64,000 nucleotides of DNA, taken from Tissierella simiarum (GTDB lineage: Bacteria; Bacillota; Clostridia; Tissierellales; Tissierellaceae). Positions 34,321-43,972 of this stretch are shown in pieces; positions within the stretch are counted from its first letter, which is position 1, and each line of letters opens with the position of its first letter. The stretch lies in assembly GCF_018917865.1 (NCBI RefSeq), contig NZ_JAHLPM010000006.1, positions 62,001 to 126,000 on the forward strand. Reading direction: 5' to 3'. Position numbers and translations under genes: made by a program. The notes beneath the pieces were generated by a model. The model ran no database searches. It saw only the letters and a list, made by a program, of their open reading frames with translations, and had not been told where the DNA came from.

Positions 34321-34893
34321 CTATATTTCAGCAATTACCCTACAAGGCAACCCACTTATATTTTCTATACTAATTGGAAATGTATATACTTTAAAACTTT
34401 CATCTTGAGCATTATCTAAAAGTAGTTCTAGATTATTAAGGTTTTCAATTACAAAAATTCCATTATCAGCACAGTACTGATCTGTTTCAATATGAATATC
34501 AGGTTTTACAATACTGGCTGTATCTATTCCAATAAGACTAACTTTTTTAGAGATAAGATTATCTATTAAATCTTTTGAAAGGACAGGATAATCCGTAAAG
34601 TACTTTTCTGTTCCATATGGTTCTTCTTCAAGATAGCCAGTATAGAATATCACAAAATCATTTTCTTTTATTCTATTTAAATCTATATCTCTAGTGTCAA
34701 TTTCTCTATCTCTAATATTTCTAACATCAAATAATCTACCATTTCGATTAGTGTTTTCTAGAGAAAACTTTTTATCCATTACATCAAAATGTGTTCCGAT
34801 ATGTCCAATGATATCTCTTTTAGTTTTAAAAGATTTCTCTAAAAGGTCATTAAAAAGTTCTCTTTGAATACTTATACTTAAATCAATTTTCAT
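34321..34893 (-). CDS. Cyclase/kynurenine-formamidase-like metal hydrolase
   Basis: A 190-residue member of the cyclase family (KynB-like fold). The metal motif HxGTHxD is present in GHIGTHFDVM. FVIFYTGYLEEEPYG and VSLIGIDTASI match the later conserved blocks. Substrates range from N-formylkynurenine to isatin; none can be assigned here. It overlaps the upstream MarR gene by 11 bases, so the regulator probably senses the substrate of this enzyme. Confidence 0.85.
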   Translation of the reverse strand: MKIDLSISIQRELFNDLLEKSFKTKRDIIGHIGTHFDVMDKKFSLENTNRNGRLFDVRNIRDREIDTRDIDLNRIKENDFVIFYTGYLEEEPYGTEKYFTDYPVLSKDLIDNLISKKVSLIGIDTASIVKPDIHIETDQYCADNGIFVIENLNNLELLLDNAQDESFKVYTFPISIENISGLPCRVIAEI

Positions 34894-35353
34894 TTTTACT
34901 TATCTCCTCTATCTGTTCTTTAAAATAATTATTCATTTCTTTTAAAAAACTTATGATTATTTCTATTTCATTATCATTAAATTTTTTGAAGATATTCATA
35001 TATTCCAGCTCAGATATATCATGCAGTTCTCTATGGGCATGATATACTTCCCATCCGTTATCTGTAAGTTCGAAAAAAATTTCTTTTTTATTGTCAGGCT
35101 TTTTATACTGCTTTATAAGCCCCTCAGAAAGTAACTTCTTAGTTATTTTGCTGATGGCACCTCTGGTCATATTTAATTCTTCTGATATTTTAGTAACATT
35201 GGTATCTTCTAGATTACCAATACAATCTATACAGTGCACTTGTGACAGACTATATTTTTTAAATATTCCACGATTATGATCTGGAACTCCTAGATAATCT
35301 ATGTTTTCCGTTAAACTTTTAAAATTTAATAATAATTGATCTAGATTACTCAA
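34883..35353 (-). CDS. MarR family transcriptional regulator
   Basis: A 156-residue winged-helix protein. The recognition region is TKISEELNMTRGAISKITKKLLSEGLIKQ followed by the wing DNKKEIFFELTDNG. The ATG is preceded by GGAGGTCC. A 24-bp near-perfect palindrome (35368-35391) covers the promoter, arguing for autorepression of this two-gene unit. Confidence 0.88.
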   Translation of the reverse strand: MSNLDQLLLNFKSLTENIDYLGVPDHNRGIFKKYSLSQVHCIDCIGNLEDTNVTKISEELNMTRGAISKITKKLLSEGLIKQYKKPDNKKEIFFELTDNGWEVYHAHRELHDISELEYMNIFKKFNDNEIEIIISFLKEMNNYFKEQIEEISKNEN

Positions 35354-35367
35354 GGCAGGACCTCCTT

Positions 35368-35391
35368 ATATTGTTTCCTAGGATACAATAT
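35368..35391 (-). promoter_or_regulatory. MarR operator palindrome
   Basis: A 24-bp palindrome with half-site ATATTGT and centre CCTAGG; only one symmetric pair mismatches. It lies next to the ribosome site of the MarR gene. Confidence 0.65.
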
Positions 35392-35451
35392 AAGAATATA
35401 ATATTATTGTTTCCATGTCAACTATATTTTTAAATTATTTTTGGGATCAAA

Positions 35452-35479
35452 AAAATGAATAAAGTGAGGAATATTCATT
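35452..35479 (-). terminator. Terminator of the double ABC operon
   Basis: AATGAATA/TATTCATT stem overlapping the stop codon of the ABC gene at 35478. On the minus strand it is followed by seven T residues. Confidence 0.75.
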
Positions 35480-37226
35480 ATGTAATCATCCATCCTTCTG
35501 CTTTCTCACGAATTCCAATAAAACGTCTATAAATACCTGCTTCTTCTATTAAGTCCGTATGAGTACCTCTTTGTACAATTTGTCCATGATCTACAACAAG
35601 TATCTGATCTGCATTTTGAATAGTAGCTAAGCGATGGGCTATGATAATAATGGTTTTTCCATGTACCAAGGCACTGATTGCTTGTTGAATGAAGTGCTCG
35701 TTTTCTGGGTCAATGCTGGCTGTAGCTTCATCTAATATGACTATTGGAGCATCTTTTAACATGGCTCTTGCAATGGATATTCTTTGTTTTTCACCGCCAG
35801 AAAGGGTAGAACCACCGTCCCCTATGATAGTATCATAACCTTGGGGAAGATTCATAATGAAGTCATGACAGCATGCTTTCTTTGCTACTTCTACAATTTC
35901 ATCGAAGCTAGCTTCTGGCTTTCCAAATTTAATATTATTTAGAATAGTGTCATGAAATAAATATACATTTTGAAATACCATGCTAATATTTTTTAATAAA
36001 CTATCACAGGTCATTTCTCTGATATCCACATTCCCTATTTTAATACTTCCTTCATTTACATCATAAAATCTGGCAATCAGACTGCATATAGTTGTTTTAC
36101 CGCTGCCAGATGGACCAACGATAGCAGTAGTTGTATTTTGTGGAATCTGGAATGATATATCATTTAATACATTTTTATTATCGTAGGCAAAGGTTACATT
36201 CTGAAATTCAATATCATAATTATGTAAGGAAATGTCCTTACCATCATAATCAATAAATTCTGCATTTTCAATTAGTTCTAATTTATCAAAAGTTGCATCT
36301 ATAATTTTTAGAACATGAGCAGCATTATTAATGGTCTCTACACTACCAAAGATAACAAAAGAGAAGATAATCATCATTAACATAGTTGGTATATCCATAG
36401 TTCCATTTATAGCAAAAATAGAAGAAATAGCTATAATACATACAGATGCGGCCTTTAACACAAAATGATGCAGTGTGTTATATGGGACATAATTCTTTTC
36501 AATTTTAATATTAATGTCTTTGCTGGATTTATAAGCATTACGAATCCCATCTATTGAAACCCCTTCTTGTTTAAATGCTTTTACGACAGGCATTCCTCTA
36601 ACATATTCAATGGTGGCGTTGACCATATCATCTTGTGCTTTTTGATGAATAGGGGCATTTTGGTTGCTTTTATTTCCTAACAGTTTCAAGAATATTGCAG
36701 ATAATAATATTCCTATTGCTGCAGTTACTGCAATCCATATATTATAAAATCCCATACATAGTACCATGGTAAAAGCGCTGATATATCCGTTTACTACTGT
36801 ATCAATCATTTTCATTCCGTGCATTTCAACGAAAGATAAATCTGTTGTAACAGCCGAAGTTAGTTCTCCTGTATTATTATTACTGAAAAATCCAAGAGAA
36901 ACTCTTTTTAGTCTATTTCCGATTTTAGCTCTTTCTTCTGCAGAAACTTCATATCCCACACTTTCTTGTGTCTTAGCACGAAGATAGGCAAACAAGAATC
37001 TTCCTAGCACAGCAAATATCATATATAGAGTTAGCAAAATAATTTCTTTATTGGTCAATGCTTTTTTTCCATGTATATCATCTAATATTAGATTTAATCC
37101 ATAAGCTGTTGCCATAATGGGCATTGCAGTAAACATAGTGTGTATAAAAGAGTAAATAAACCCAATGTATAACCTTTTTTTTCGTACCGCTGTCCATGCC
37201 ATTATTCTTTTTATTGATTTAAACAT
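35478..37226 (-). CDS. Half ABC transporter, YbtQ/IrtB-like, second gene
   Basis: A 582-residue membrane-ATPase fusion with six helices (residues 1-310) and a C-terminal ATPase. Walker A GPSGSGKTTI, Q-loop MVFQNVYLF, signature LSGGEKQRISIARAM and Walker B VILDEATASIDPENE are intact. The exporter-type fold with DEATA(S/F)xDPENE is typical of the YbtP/YbtQ and IrtA/IrtB siderophore importers. It starts 1 base from the stop of the partner gene, so the two form a heterodimer. The AraC gene upstream fits YbtA-like control. Drug export cannot be excluded. Confidence 0.82.
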   Translation of the reverse strand: MFKSIKRIMAWTAVRKKRLYIGFIYSFIHTMFTAMPIMATAYGLNLILDDIHGKKALTNKEIILLTLYMIFAVLGRFLFAYLRAKTQESVGYEVSAEERAKIGNRLKRVSLGFFSNNNTGELTSAVTTDLSFVEMHGMKMIDTVVNGYISAFTMVLCMGFYNIWIAVTAAIGILLSAIFLKLLGNKSNQNAPIHQKAQDDMVNATIEYVRGMPVVKAFKQEGVSIDGIRNAYKSSKDINIKIEKNYVPYNTLHHFVLKAASVCIIAISSIFAINGTMDIPTMLMMIIFSFVIFGSVETINNAAHVLKIIDATFDKLELIENAEFIDYDGKDISLHNYDIEFQNVTFAYDNKNVLNDISFQIPQNTTTAIVGPSGSGKTTICSLIARFYDVNEGSIKIGNVDIREMTCDSLLKNISMVFQNVYLFHDTILNNIKFGKPEASFDEIVEVAKKACCHDFIMNLPQGYDTIIGDGGSTLSGGEKQRISIARAMLKDAPIVILDEATASIDPENEHFIQQAISALVHGKTIIIIAHRLATIQNADQILVVDHGQIVQRGTHTDLIEEAGIYRRFIGIREKAEGWMIT

Positions 37227-37227
37227 A

Positions 37228-39003
37228 TTATACTCCTCCTAATTCTTGATTGGCTGCCCATAGTTTTGCTCCAATATGTGCTTTCCACATATCTTCATAA
37301 AGTCCCTCTTTTCTTAATAACTCTTCATGAGTACCTTTATTTCTAATTTTTCCTTTTTCTAGAACAATAATTTGATCTGCATTTTTTATAGTAGACAATC
37401 TATGAGCAATAACTAACAATGTCTTTCCTTTCGTAAGTGCAGCAATAGATTTCTGGATTTTATCTTCATTTTCTGGATCAGTAAATGCAGTTGCTTCATC
37501 AAGAATTACAATTGGGGCATCTTTCAATATTGCACGTGCTATAGCAATTCGCTGTTTTTCTCCACCGGATAGTCTTCCTCCAGCTTCACCAGCACTAGTA
37601 TGGTAGCCTTTTTCAAAATTGGAGATAAACCCATCACAACATGCAGATTTGGCTGCTTGTAAGACTTCCTCATCAGTAGCTTTTGGATTACCTAAGCGAA
37701 TATTTTCAAGTAATGAGCAGTTAAACAAGAAGTTATCCTGTGTAACAAAGCTTACCATATCACCTAATTGACTAAGGGGAATTTCTTTTATATTTGTGCC
37801 ACCTATTCTTATTTCGCCTTCACTTACATCCCAAAAACGAGCAATCAGTCTTGCTATGGTAGACTTACCACTACCAGATGGTCCAACTAATGCTGTGAAA
37901 TTTCCTTGGGGAATATTTAAACTTAAGCTTGATAATACATTGTTATTGCAATGATTTCCTGTACTATCATAGCAAAATGAAACATTATTTAATTCAATAT
38001 CGTATCCTTTAATAGAGGTGGATTTATTTGTATTTTCCAGTTCTTCTAGGTTAAGCAATTCGTCGGCATCTTTTACAGCATATTCAATAGATTTTAAGTC
38101 ATTAATGAATACTGTAAAGCTTGTTAATGGTCCTATGATTCCCAAGGATAAAATCATACACATAGTAAGTTCTGCTGGGCTTAAACTTCCTTGTTTATAA
38201 AGAATCATTCCTATAGGTAATGTACCAAGCAAAGTAGAAGGTAAGACTGCTCCACCAAAATTCATCAATTTCCATGTACTTCTAAACCAATCTAAGGTGT
38301 ATTCCTTAAAAGAGTGTATCGCTTTTTCAAATTTTTCATAGGAGGTTGTGGATTGGTTAAAGGCCTTAATGACCTCTATTCCTTCTACGTATTCTACAAT
38401 AACTCCATTTACATAATTACTAGCTTCCATATAGTCATGATATTTTTCATTGAAATTTTTCATCATAAAGCCATATGTAATAAATGCAATGGGAACCGTT
38501 ATAATTGATGCTAGTGCCATACGCCAATCTATTATGAAAAGATAAATAAAAACGCAAATAGGTAATAATAAATTTGAAAAACCTTCTGGAATTAAGTGGG
38601 CTAGGGGAAGTTCTATAGTTTCTACTCTATCAACTATAATGCTTTTTAAACTTCCTACTGTTTGATTTAATACGGTACCAAGGGGTGCATGCATTAACCG
38701 ATCTGCCATAGCCATTCTCATCCCCTCTAAGATGGTATAAGCAGAAATATGAGATAGTGTTGTTGCGAAAGCATGGAATAACAATTTAATTACATACCCT
38801 AAAAGACAAATGGATGTCCAAAATAATATATCTTGTACAGTCTGTTTTCCTTCAAAAAATAGAATGATTATCTGATATACTCCAAAGTAGGGAACTATAC
38901 CTCCTCCTACACTGATAACTTCTAAAAAAATAGAAAAAATCAGTTTTCTCCTACACGGTTTTGCAAATCTCACAACAGTCTTTAACCAAGATTCTTGATT
39001 CAT
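37228..39003 (-). CDS. Half ABC transporter, YbtP/IrtA-like, first gene
   Basis: A protein of about 591 residues: six helices then an ATPase with Walker A GPSGSGKSTI, signature LSGGEKQRIAIARAI and Walker B VILDEATAFTDPENE. The ATG at 39003 is chosen because GAAAGGAG lies 7 bases upstream; an upstream start at 39033 would place that site inside the gene. Together with the 35478 gene it makes a heterodimeric transporter. No separate binding protein is adjacent, consistent with the YbtPQ type. Confidence 0.82.
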   Translation of the reverse strand: MNQESWLKTVVRFAKPCRRKLIFSIFLEVISVGGGIVPYFGVYQIIILFFEGKQTVQDILFWTSICLLGYVIKLLFHAFATTLSHISAYTILEGMRMAMADRLMHAPLGTVLNQTVGSLKSIIVDRVETIELPLAHLIPEGFSNLLLPICVFIYLFIIDWRMALASIITVPIAFITYGFMMKNFNEKYHDYMEASNYVNGVIVEYVEGIEVIKAFNQSTTSYEKFEKAIHSFKEYTLDWFRSTWKLMNFGGAVLPSTLLGTLPIGMILYKQGSLSPAELTMCMILSLGIIGPLTSFTVFINDLKSIEYAVKDADELLNLEELENTNKSTSIKGYDIELNNVSFCYDSTGNHCNNNVLSSLSLNIPQGNFTALVGPSGSGKSTIARLIARFWDVSEGEIRIGGTNIKEIPLSQLGDMVSFVTQDNFLFNCSLLENIRLGNPKATDEEVLQAAKSACCDGFISNFEKGYHTSAGEAGGRLSGGEKQRIAIARAILKDAPIVILDEATAFTDPENEDKIQKSIAALTKGKTLLVIAHRLSTIKNADQIIVLEKGKIRNKGTHEELLRKEGLYEDMWKAHIGAKLWAANQELGGV

Positions 39004-39040
39004 AGTAGTCTCCTTTCTAAAATTAAAATTCATAAAAATA

Positions 39041-39068
39041 GGAATAGTTAGTCGTCTCTAACTATTCC
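39041..39068 (-). terminator. Hairpin between the AraC gene and the ABC genes
   Basis: GGAATAGTTA (39041-39050) pairs with TAACTATTCC (39059-39068). Read on the minus strand it is followed by TATTTTTATG, so it can end AraC transcription before the ABC operon. Confidence 0.6.
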
Positions 39069-39124
39069 CAATTATATTTTATCTTGAGCAACATATCTAC
39101 TCCAAGGGGCCCATAATGCTCCAC

Positions 39125-40084
39125 TTAGACAATAGAATTCCTATATTCTTTTGGCGATTTTCCTATAACGGCTTTAAAGGCTGATGCGAATTTACTGGAG
39201 TTATTATACCCAACCTTATGAGCTATCTCAGAAATGTTTTCTTTCGTTTGTTTCAGCATAATGGCAGCTTTGTTCATACGATATGTTCGTATATAGGAAT
39301 ATATTGAAGTTCCGTATACGCCTTTAAAGCATAGTTTCATCGAGGTCAAAGGAATACTAAACTTTTCTGAAAGTTCATTTAATGTATAGTGTTCTTCTAA
39401 GTTTTTCGTAATAAATTCCTGAATTGCCTTTACTTTTTCAACTTGAGTTTTATAATAATATGGTCTTTCATCAAAATTTTTTGGTACCTCTAGAACGCTT
39501 AAATGGAGTAGTAATTCTAAAATCTTTATTTTTAGATAATCATCTTTTATTTTATTGGGTATATTATAGAACTCCAAAAAGATATGTGCTATTACTTCAT
39601 CTGCTTGAGTAATAAAAGGTCTATTTAACATACAAAATTTTTTACTTAAAGTAGCCAAATCAATAGAAAATCCTCCATATAGTTTTGTGATGATCTCTGC
39701 TTCTTCAATATGAAATACTAATGATATTCCATGGTAATGTTGTAGAGGAAATCCAAAGTTTTGAATATGGTTTTCTCGACTGTTTATTTGCAAATCTCCA
39801 GCTTTCATGTAGATGTAGGTATCGTTGTCTAATTTCCATTCAATTCTTCCTTCACGGCAGAAATCAATGCAAAGGAAATCAGCGTTTGTATGAAATTGTG
39901 AGGAACAATTTTGTATATGAAAATCATTATATATTAAAGTAATTCCTGGGAATACCTTAATTGCTGTCATAATACCGTCACCAGATTCGTCTTTCATTCG
40001 GTAAATTGTACAATCTTCACTCTGACAAAAAGTAGTTATATTGTCACCAAAAAAAGTTTTTTCTTCCCATGACATTTTATACAC
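39125..40084 (-). CDS. AraC family transcriptional regulator
   Basis: A 319-residue protein. The C-terminal 100 residues form two helix-turn-helix units: YTLNELSEKFSIPLTSMKLCFK, and ENISEIAHKVGYNNSSKFASAF followed by the family end KSPKEYRNSIV. The N-terminal part is a ligand or co-regulator domain as in YbtA/PchR-type siderophore regulators. GGAAAGGTG lies before the ATG. It probably activates the downstream half-ABC genes when it binds a ferric siderophore; that is inference from context. Confidence 0.88.
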   Translation of the reverse strand: MYKMSWEEKTFFGDNITTFCQSEDCTIYRMKDESGDGIMTAIKVFPGITLIYNDFHIQNCSSQFHTNADFLCIDFCREGRIEWKLDNDTYIYMKAGDLQINSRENHIQNFGFPLQHYHGISLVFHIEEAEIITKLYGGFSIDLATLSKKFCMLNRPFITQADEVIAHIFLEFYNIPNKIKDDYLKIKILELLLHLSVLEVPKNFDERPYYYKTQVEKVKAIQEFITKNLEEHYTLNELSEKFSIPLTSMKLCFKGVYGTSIYSYIRTYRMNKAAIMLKQTKENISEIAHKVGYNNSSKFASAFKAVIGKSPKEYRNSIV

Positions 40085-40410
40085 ACCTTTCCGCTTTAAG
40101 TTCTATTAAATTCAAATGGCTTTTCCATAAAAGATTAGATCAGATCCTTTATAAAATAGTATTTATCATTCACAGTTAATCTTATTTAACTGTGAAATGA
40201 AAGTAGATAATTTACATATGTGAATATATAGATATTACTAAATAGTCTAATATAAATTTTTAAGGTTGTCTGCTCTATAAAGACCATTATACTCCATTTA
40301 GACAACAACATATAATCATTTCATAAAAAAGCTAATTAGAAAAAGACTTATTATGAAAATAGACGTTTCTGGTATAGGGATGGTGGGTAAGAAATTTATG
40401 TGTTTAATGA
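40085..40410. other. Regulatory gap upstream of the AraC gene
   Basis: No gene seen. It contains the 11-bp inverted repeat at 40169-40196 and a second repeat GTTGTCT/AGACAAC (about 40265-40306). The block around 40286-40310 resembles, on the minus strand, the sequence at the 3' end of the AraC gene, which suggests debris from a duplicated AraC copy. Confidence 0.45.
40169..40196 (-). promoter_or_regulatory. Inverted repeat upstream of the AraC gene
   Basis: TTCACAGTTAA (40169-40179) pairs perfectly with TTAACTGTGAA (40186-40196), about 85 bases before the AraC start. Candidate operator for AraC or for an iron regulator; no Fur consensus was recognised. Confidence 0.45.
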
Positions 40411-40433
40411 AATAAAAAAGCGCCTTAAGGCGC
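40411..40433 (-). terminator. Terminator of the TraX-two-component operon
   Basis: GCGCCTT/AAGGCGC stem. On the minus strand it is followed by six T residues, just after the kinase stop. Confidence 0.8.
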
Positions 40434-40438
40434 AATGC

Positions 40439-41863
40439 TTATGATTTTGGCTTTATATTAAATTTAATAATAGCTCCCTTTGGACTATTGTTTTCAGCTT
40501 TAATATTTCCTCCATGTTTTTCAATAATAGTTTTAGCTATATACATACCTAAGCCAGAATGACCTGTTGTAAATGAACGAGATTTATCTCCCTTATAAAA
40601 TTTGTTGAAAAGATTTTTTAAATCCTCATTACTAAAACCTTTACCAGTGTCTATGATGGAAAATTCTATTTCATCATCTTTGCATATAATATCTAATTTT
40701 ATAGATTCACCTTTTTCTGTATATCTAATACTATTGGATATAATATTATCTAAGACTTGTTCTAGAGATTTGATATCAAATTTATCAATAAGAGATGTTT
40801 CTCTTAAATCTATAATATCTACTTTAAAATTAATTCCTTTTTCGTCACATAAAAGTCTGTAATCTTTTTCTTTTAATTTTAAAAACTCTATAATGTTAAT
40901 TTCTATAGGATCTAAAGCAAAATTAGGATTTTCAATAGTAGATATTTTATTCATATCGTCTAATAAGATTAAAGCTCTCTCATTATTTCTTTTAATTACT
41001 TCTATATAATCTTTAAACTTGTCTTCCATAACTGTACCATCTATTAAGGCTTCAGAATAAGTATTTACAATGGTAAGGGGGGTCTTTAAATCATGGGCAA
41101 TACTTGCTATATTTTCTCGTCTCTTTTCTTCTAAATCCCATTGCTTTATTAAAGAGTCTTTAAGATTAACTCTCATTTCCTCAAAAGCATTGCAAAGCTT
41201 TCCGATTTCATTGTTTTCTTTGTAATCTATAGAGAAATCTAAATCTTTATTCTTAATTTTTTCTGAACTTTCCATTAATAATTTAATAGGATTTGTTAAG
41301 TTTCTAGTCAGTTTTCTAGAATATAATATTGTAAAGATTACGATATATACAAAAGGTATAAAGATGATTAAATTATATAATTTAAATATTAAGGAATTAT
41401 TTATTTTTTGAGTAGTTCTAAGTTGGTATTTTAGTATGATTGCACCTTTAATATGATTATCTTTATTGAAAACGGGTACGACTCTAGCAAAATTATTATT
41501 TCTCAAGTTTATAACGGAGTTTAAGTTCTCATATAATTCCCTTTCATTTTTAAATAAGGAATTTTTAATATTTCCGTATATTAAGTTTCCATTACTATCT
41601 AAAACTTGATATGAGATTCCTTTACTTGGTACAATTTTATTCATTTCATCTTCAAAACTTTTATCCAAAACAGCTTCATATTTTTCATTAATTTTATATA
41701 TAATATTGGGCAATTGATTTTCGTAATAGTTAGCTGGGTATTGAATATATTCAAAAGTTTTAAACCATATTACAAAGCTTAGCACAGATAGAATAAAACT
41801 TAAGGTAATTATCTTTATGAAAGCTAATATAAATTGATATTTTAAACTTTTGCCTTGCATCAT
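40439..41863 (-). CDS. Sensor histidine kinase with extracellular domain
   Basis: About 474 residues: helix at about 15-35, extracellular domain of about 110 residues, second helix, HAMP (LTNPIKLLMESSEKIKNKDL), HisKA with SIAHDLKTPLTIVNTYS, and HATPase with NIISNSIRYT, IDTGKGF and HSGLGMYIAK. The ATG at 41863 overlaps the regulator stop as ATGA; an ATG at 41875 also exists. The signal is unknown. Its operon partner encodes a TraX-like membrane protein, so an envelope signal is likely. Confidence 0.88.
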   Translation of the reverse strand: MMQGKSLKYQFILAFIKIITLSFILSVLSFVIWFKTFEYIQYPANYYENQLPNIIYKINEKYEAVLDKSFEDEMNKIVPSKGISYQVLDSNGNLIYGNIKNSLFKNERELYENLNSVINLRNNNFARVVPVFNKDNHIKGAIILKYQLRTTQKINNSLIFKLYNLIIFIPFVYIVIFTILYSRKLTRNLTNPIKLLMESSEKIKNKDLDFSIDYKENNEIGKLCNAFEEMRVNLKDSLIKQWDLEEKRRENIASIAHDLKTPLTIVNTYSEALIDGTVMEDKFKDYIEVIKRNNERALILLDDMNKISTIENPNFALDPIEINIIEFLKLKEKDYRLLCDEKGINFKVDIIDLRETSLIDKFDIKSLEQVLDNIISNSIRYTEKGESIKLDIICKDDEIEFSIIDTGKGFSNEDLKNLFNKFYKGDKSRSFTTGHSGLGMYIAKTIIEKHGGNIKAENNSPKGAIIKFNIKPKS

Positions 41864-42543
41864 TTTAAATCCCATTTATAGCCAACACCCCAAACTGTAG
41901 CTATATATTGGTTATTATCATCAATATCTGAAATCTTAGACCTGATTTTCTTAATATGCTCCGTAATAGTAGAGTTGTATCCCATTCCATCAAATCCCCA
42001 TATCTTTTCATATATTTGTTCTTTTGAAAAAACTTGTCCTGGATAAAGAGCTAGGAGTTCGACTATCTCAAACTCCTTTTTAGTAAGGTTTAAGTCTTTA
42101 CCGTTAACTGTGACGGTCATTCCCTTAAGATCTATTTTTAAATTTTTAAACTGTAAAAACTCTTTATCATCCTTAGCTAGAATTCTTTTTTCTCGTCTCA
42201 AATGAGCTTTAACTCTCATAACTAACTCTTTTAAACTAAAAGGTTTTGTAATATAATCATCTCCGCCAATAGCTAAACCCTTTATCTTATCGGCTTCTGA
42301 ATCTTTTGCTGAAAGAAATAATATAGGACAACTTACATTATCACGAATTGCATTACATACATTAAATCCATCTATATCAGGCATCATAATATCTAAGATT
42401 ATTAAGTCTGGCTTTTTCTTAGATAACTCAATTCCATCAAAACCATTATATGCAGTTAACACATTGTAATTATTATTTTCTAATACATCTTTTATTATCA
42501 TAACAAGATCTGGCTCGTCATCGATAATTAGAATTGTTTCCAT
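41860..42543 (-). CDS. OmpR family response regulator
   Basis: A 227-residue regulator: receiver with phospho-acceptor Asp51 in LIILDIMMPDIDG and Lys in YITKPFSLKELV, then a winged-helix domain (LTKKEFEIVELLALYPG... STITEHIKKIRSKI... WGVGYKWDL). The ATG at 42543 is used because GGAGG lies 7 bases upstream; a longer frame from 42555 is less likely. It partners the kinase with which it overlaps. Confidence 0.92.
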   Translation of the reverse strand: METILIIDDEPDLVMIIKDVLENNNYNVLTAYNGFDGIELSKKKPDLIILDIMMPDIDGFNVCNAIRDNVSCPILFLSAKDSEADKIKGLAIGGDDYITKPFSLKELVMRVKAHLRREKRILAKDDKEFLQFKNLKIDLKGMTVTVNGKDLNLTKKEFEIVELLALYPGQVFSKEQIYEKIWGFDGMGYNSTITEHIKKIRSKISDIDDNNQYIATVWGVGYKWDLK

Positions 42544-42558
42544 ATTTACCTCCAAGGT

Positions 42559-43386
42559 CTAATATTTAAATTTATATAATAAGAAGGATAGAATGTATAG
42601 TATATAGATGTGTGCAGGATAAAATATATAGAATAATCTCTTCATAGATTTACCCTTTTCTCCATTGTATAAAAACATAAAAATCAATGCAAATACACTC
42701 ATCCACTCGTAATAATCTGTAAACATGAGTTTTAAGCTAATAGGTCTAATATAAATTAAAGGAAGACCTACCATCCAAGCTAATACAAATATTCCGTAGA
42801 TTGTACCTTGTAATTTTCTATTTTCACGAAATGAATATAATATAACGCCAGTAATAATCACGTATAATCCACCTTCAACTAGAAATGGAGAAGGGATTAA
42901 AGTAGATGCTAAAATATAAGCGTATGGCATTATTGCCTTTGGTAAAAGATTGAAGCTATAGCTTGTTATAAATGGTAATAAGATTAGCCCAATACCTTTA
43001 AATAATTTTTTCTCTCTTATATAATCTATTCCCTTAAATATAATAATTAAAATTACAAAAGTTGAGAATATACTATTTTCAGGATAAAATCCATCTCCTC
43101 TTTGAAGCTGAGGTGAGATTTGAATTATATACTTTATAAGTCCCATAGATGCAGACATTAAATAAATTCTTGTAAAATATTTCTTTTTATTAGAAGTATG
43201 AGTATATCCTTCTATCATTGTAAATAGAAACAATCCTCCTGCTAATCTACCGATCCATGAAAATATAACAGGTACTTTTCCTGTAAATTCAAAGAAATAA
43301 TGTATATGGTCAAGCAACATAAATATAAGAGCTAAAAATTTAATCTGAAATCCTGTAAATCCTTTTTTACTGCTTTCTAAAGTCAT
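42559..43386 (-). CDS. TraX family membrane protein
   Basis: A 275-residue membrane protein with about eight to nine hydrophobic segments. It opens with FQIKFLALIFMLLDHIHYFF and ends MKRLFYIFYPAHIYILYIL, both typical of TraX family proteins, originally a pilin N-acetylase and related to acyltransferase-3 enzymes. Chromosomal copies in Firmicutes probably acylate a surface component. It is the first gene of an operon with a two-component system (gap 16 bases); GGAGGAAG precedes the ATG. Confidence 0.85.
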   Translation of the reverse strand: MTLESSKKGFTGFQIKFLALIFMLLDHIHYFFEFTGKVPVIFSWIGRLAGGLFLFTMIEGYTHTSNKKKYFTRIYLMSASMGLIKYIIQISPQLQRGDGFYPENSIFSTFVILIIIFKGIDYIREKKLFKGIGLILLPFITSYSFNLLPKAIMPYAYILASTLIPSPFLVEGGLYVIITGVILYSFRENRKLQGTIYGIFVLAWMVGLPLIYIRPISLKLMFTDYYEWMSVFALIFMFLYNGEKGKSMKRLFYIFYPAHIYILYILSFLLYKFKY

Positions 43387-43972
43387 TTTTCTTCCTCCTT
43401 TTAGATTCTATACATAATCTAACATCTAATTATAAAGAATCTATAAAGTTTATATAAAAAGATAGAGTAAATGAGATTTTTTATTTGTTATACTCTATGT
43501 GATAAGGTAAATATAAAGATGAAAGAATAATTCTATTCAGTTCTTTAAGTACAAATTAAGTTGATTTAATTATAATATCTTTTATTAAGGTTAGTATTAT
43601 ATGTTAGATGGTATCATAAATAGAGGTGAGGACTATTTATATGTTATATGTTATCTTATATAGTGTTTGGATTATGTATGATGAATGTACCATAAATAAT
43701 AGAGATTTTTGTATAGAGGGCCAATGTAGCTCATCTTCGCCATGCATATCCATGACCATCTGCAGGTGATTACGTTTTTATTGGATAAGGGAAACTAAAC
43801 CTAATGTAAGTTCTTAATCCAATTATTAGATAAAAGATAAAGGCAACATGTAGATAGAAAAGAATATGATATTCAGGTGATCGAGCTTACCCAGTTTAAA
43901 TATTCAAAGGTGAGTAGTATAATTAAGTTAATAATGTATCCTGATTACGATATAAATTAGGAGGATATTAAA
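43387..43972. other. 586-base gap without recognisable gene
   Basis: This gap separates divergent units and holds the promoters of the TraX operon and the second Bce module. The stretch 43710-43880 is less A/T-rich than its neighbours and has short open frames on both strands, which suggests debris of a lost gene. I could not identify it. Confidence 0.45.

Noticed and set aside
39069-39122. Minus-strand frame SGALWAPWSRYVAQDKI after the AraC stop
   Set aside because: Seventeen codons, no start; too short to call a gene or an AraC frameshift with any confidence.
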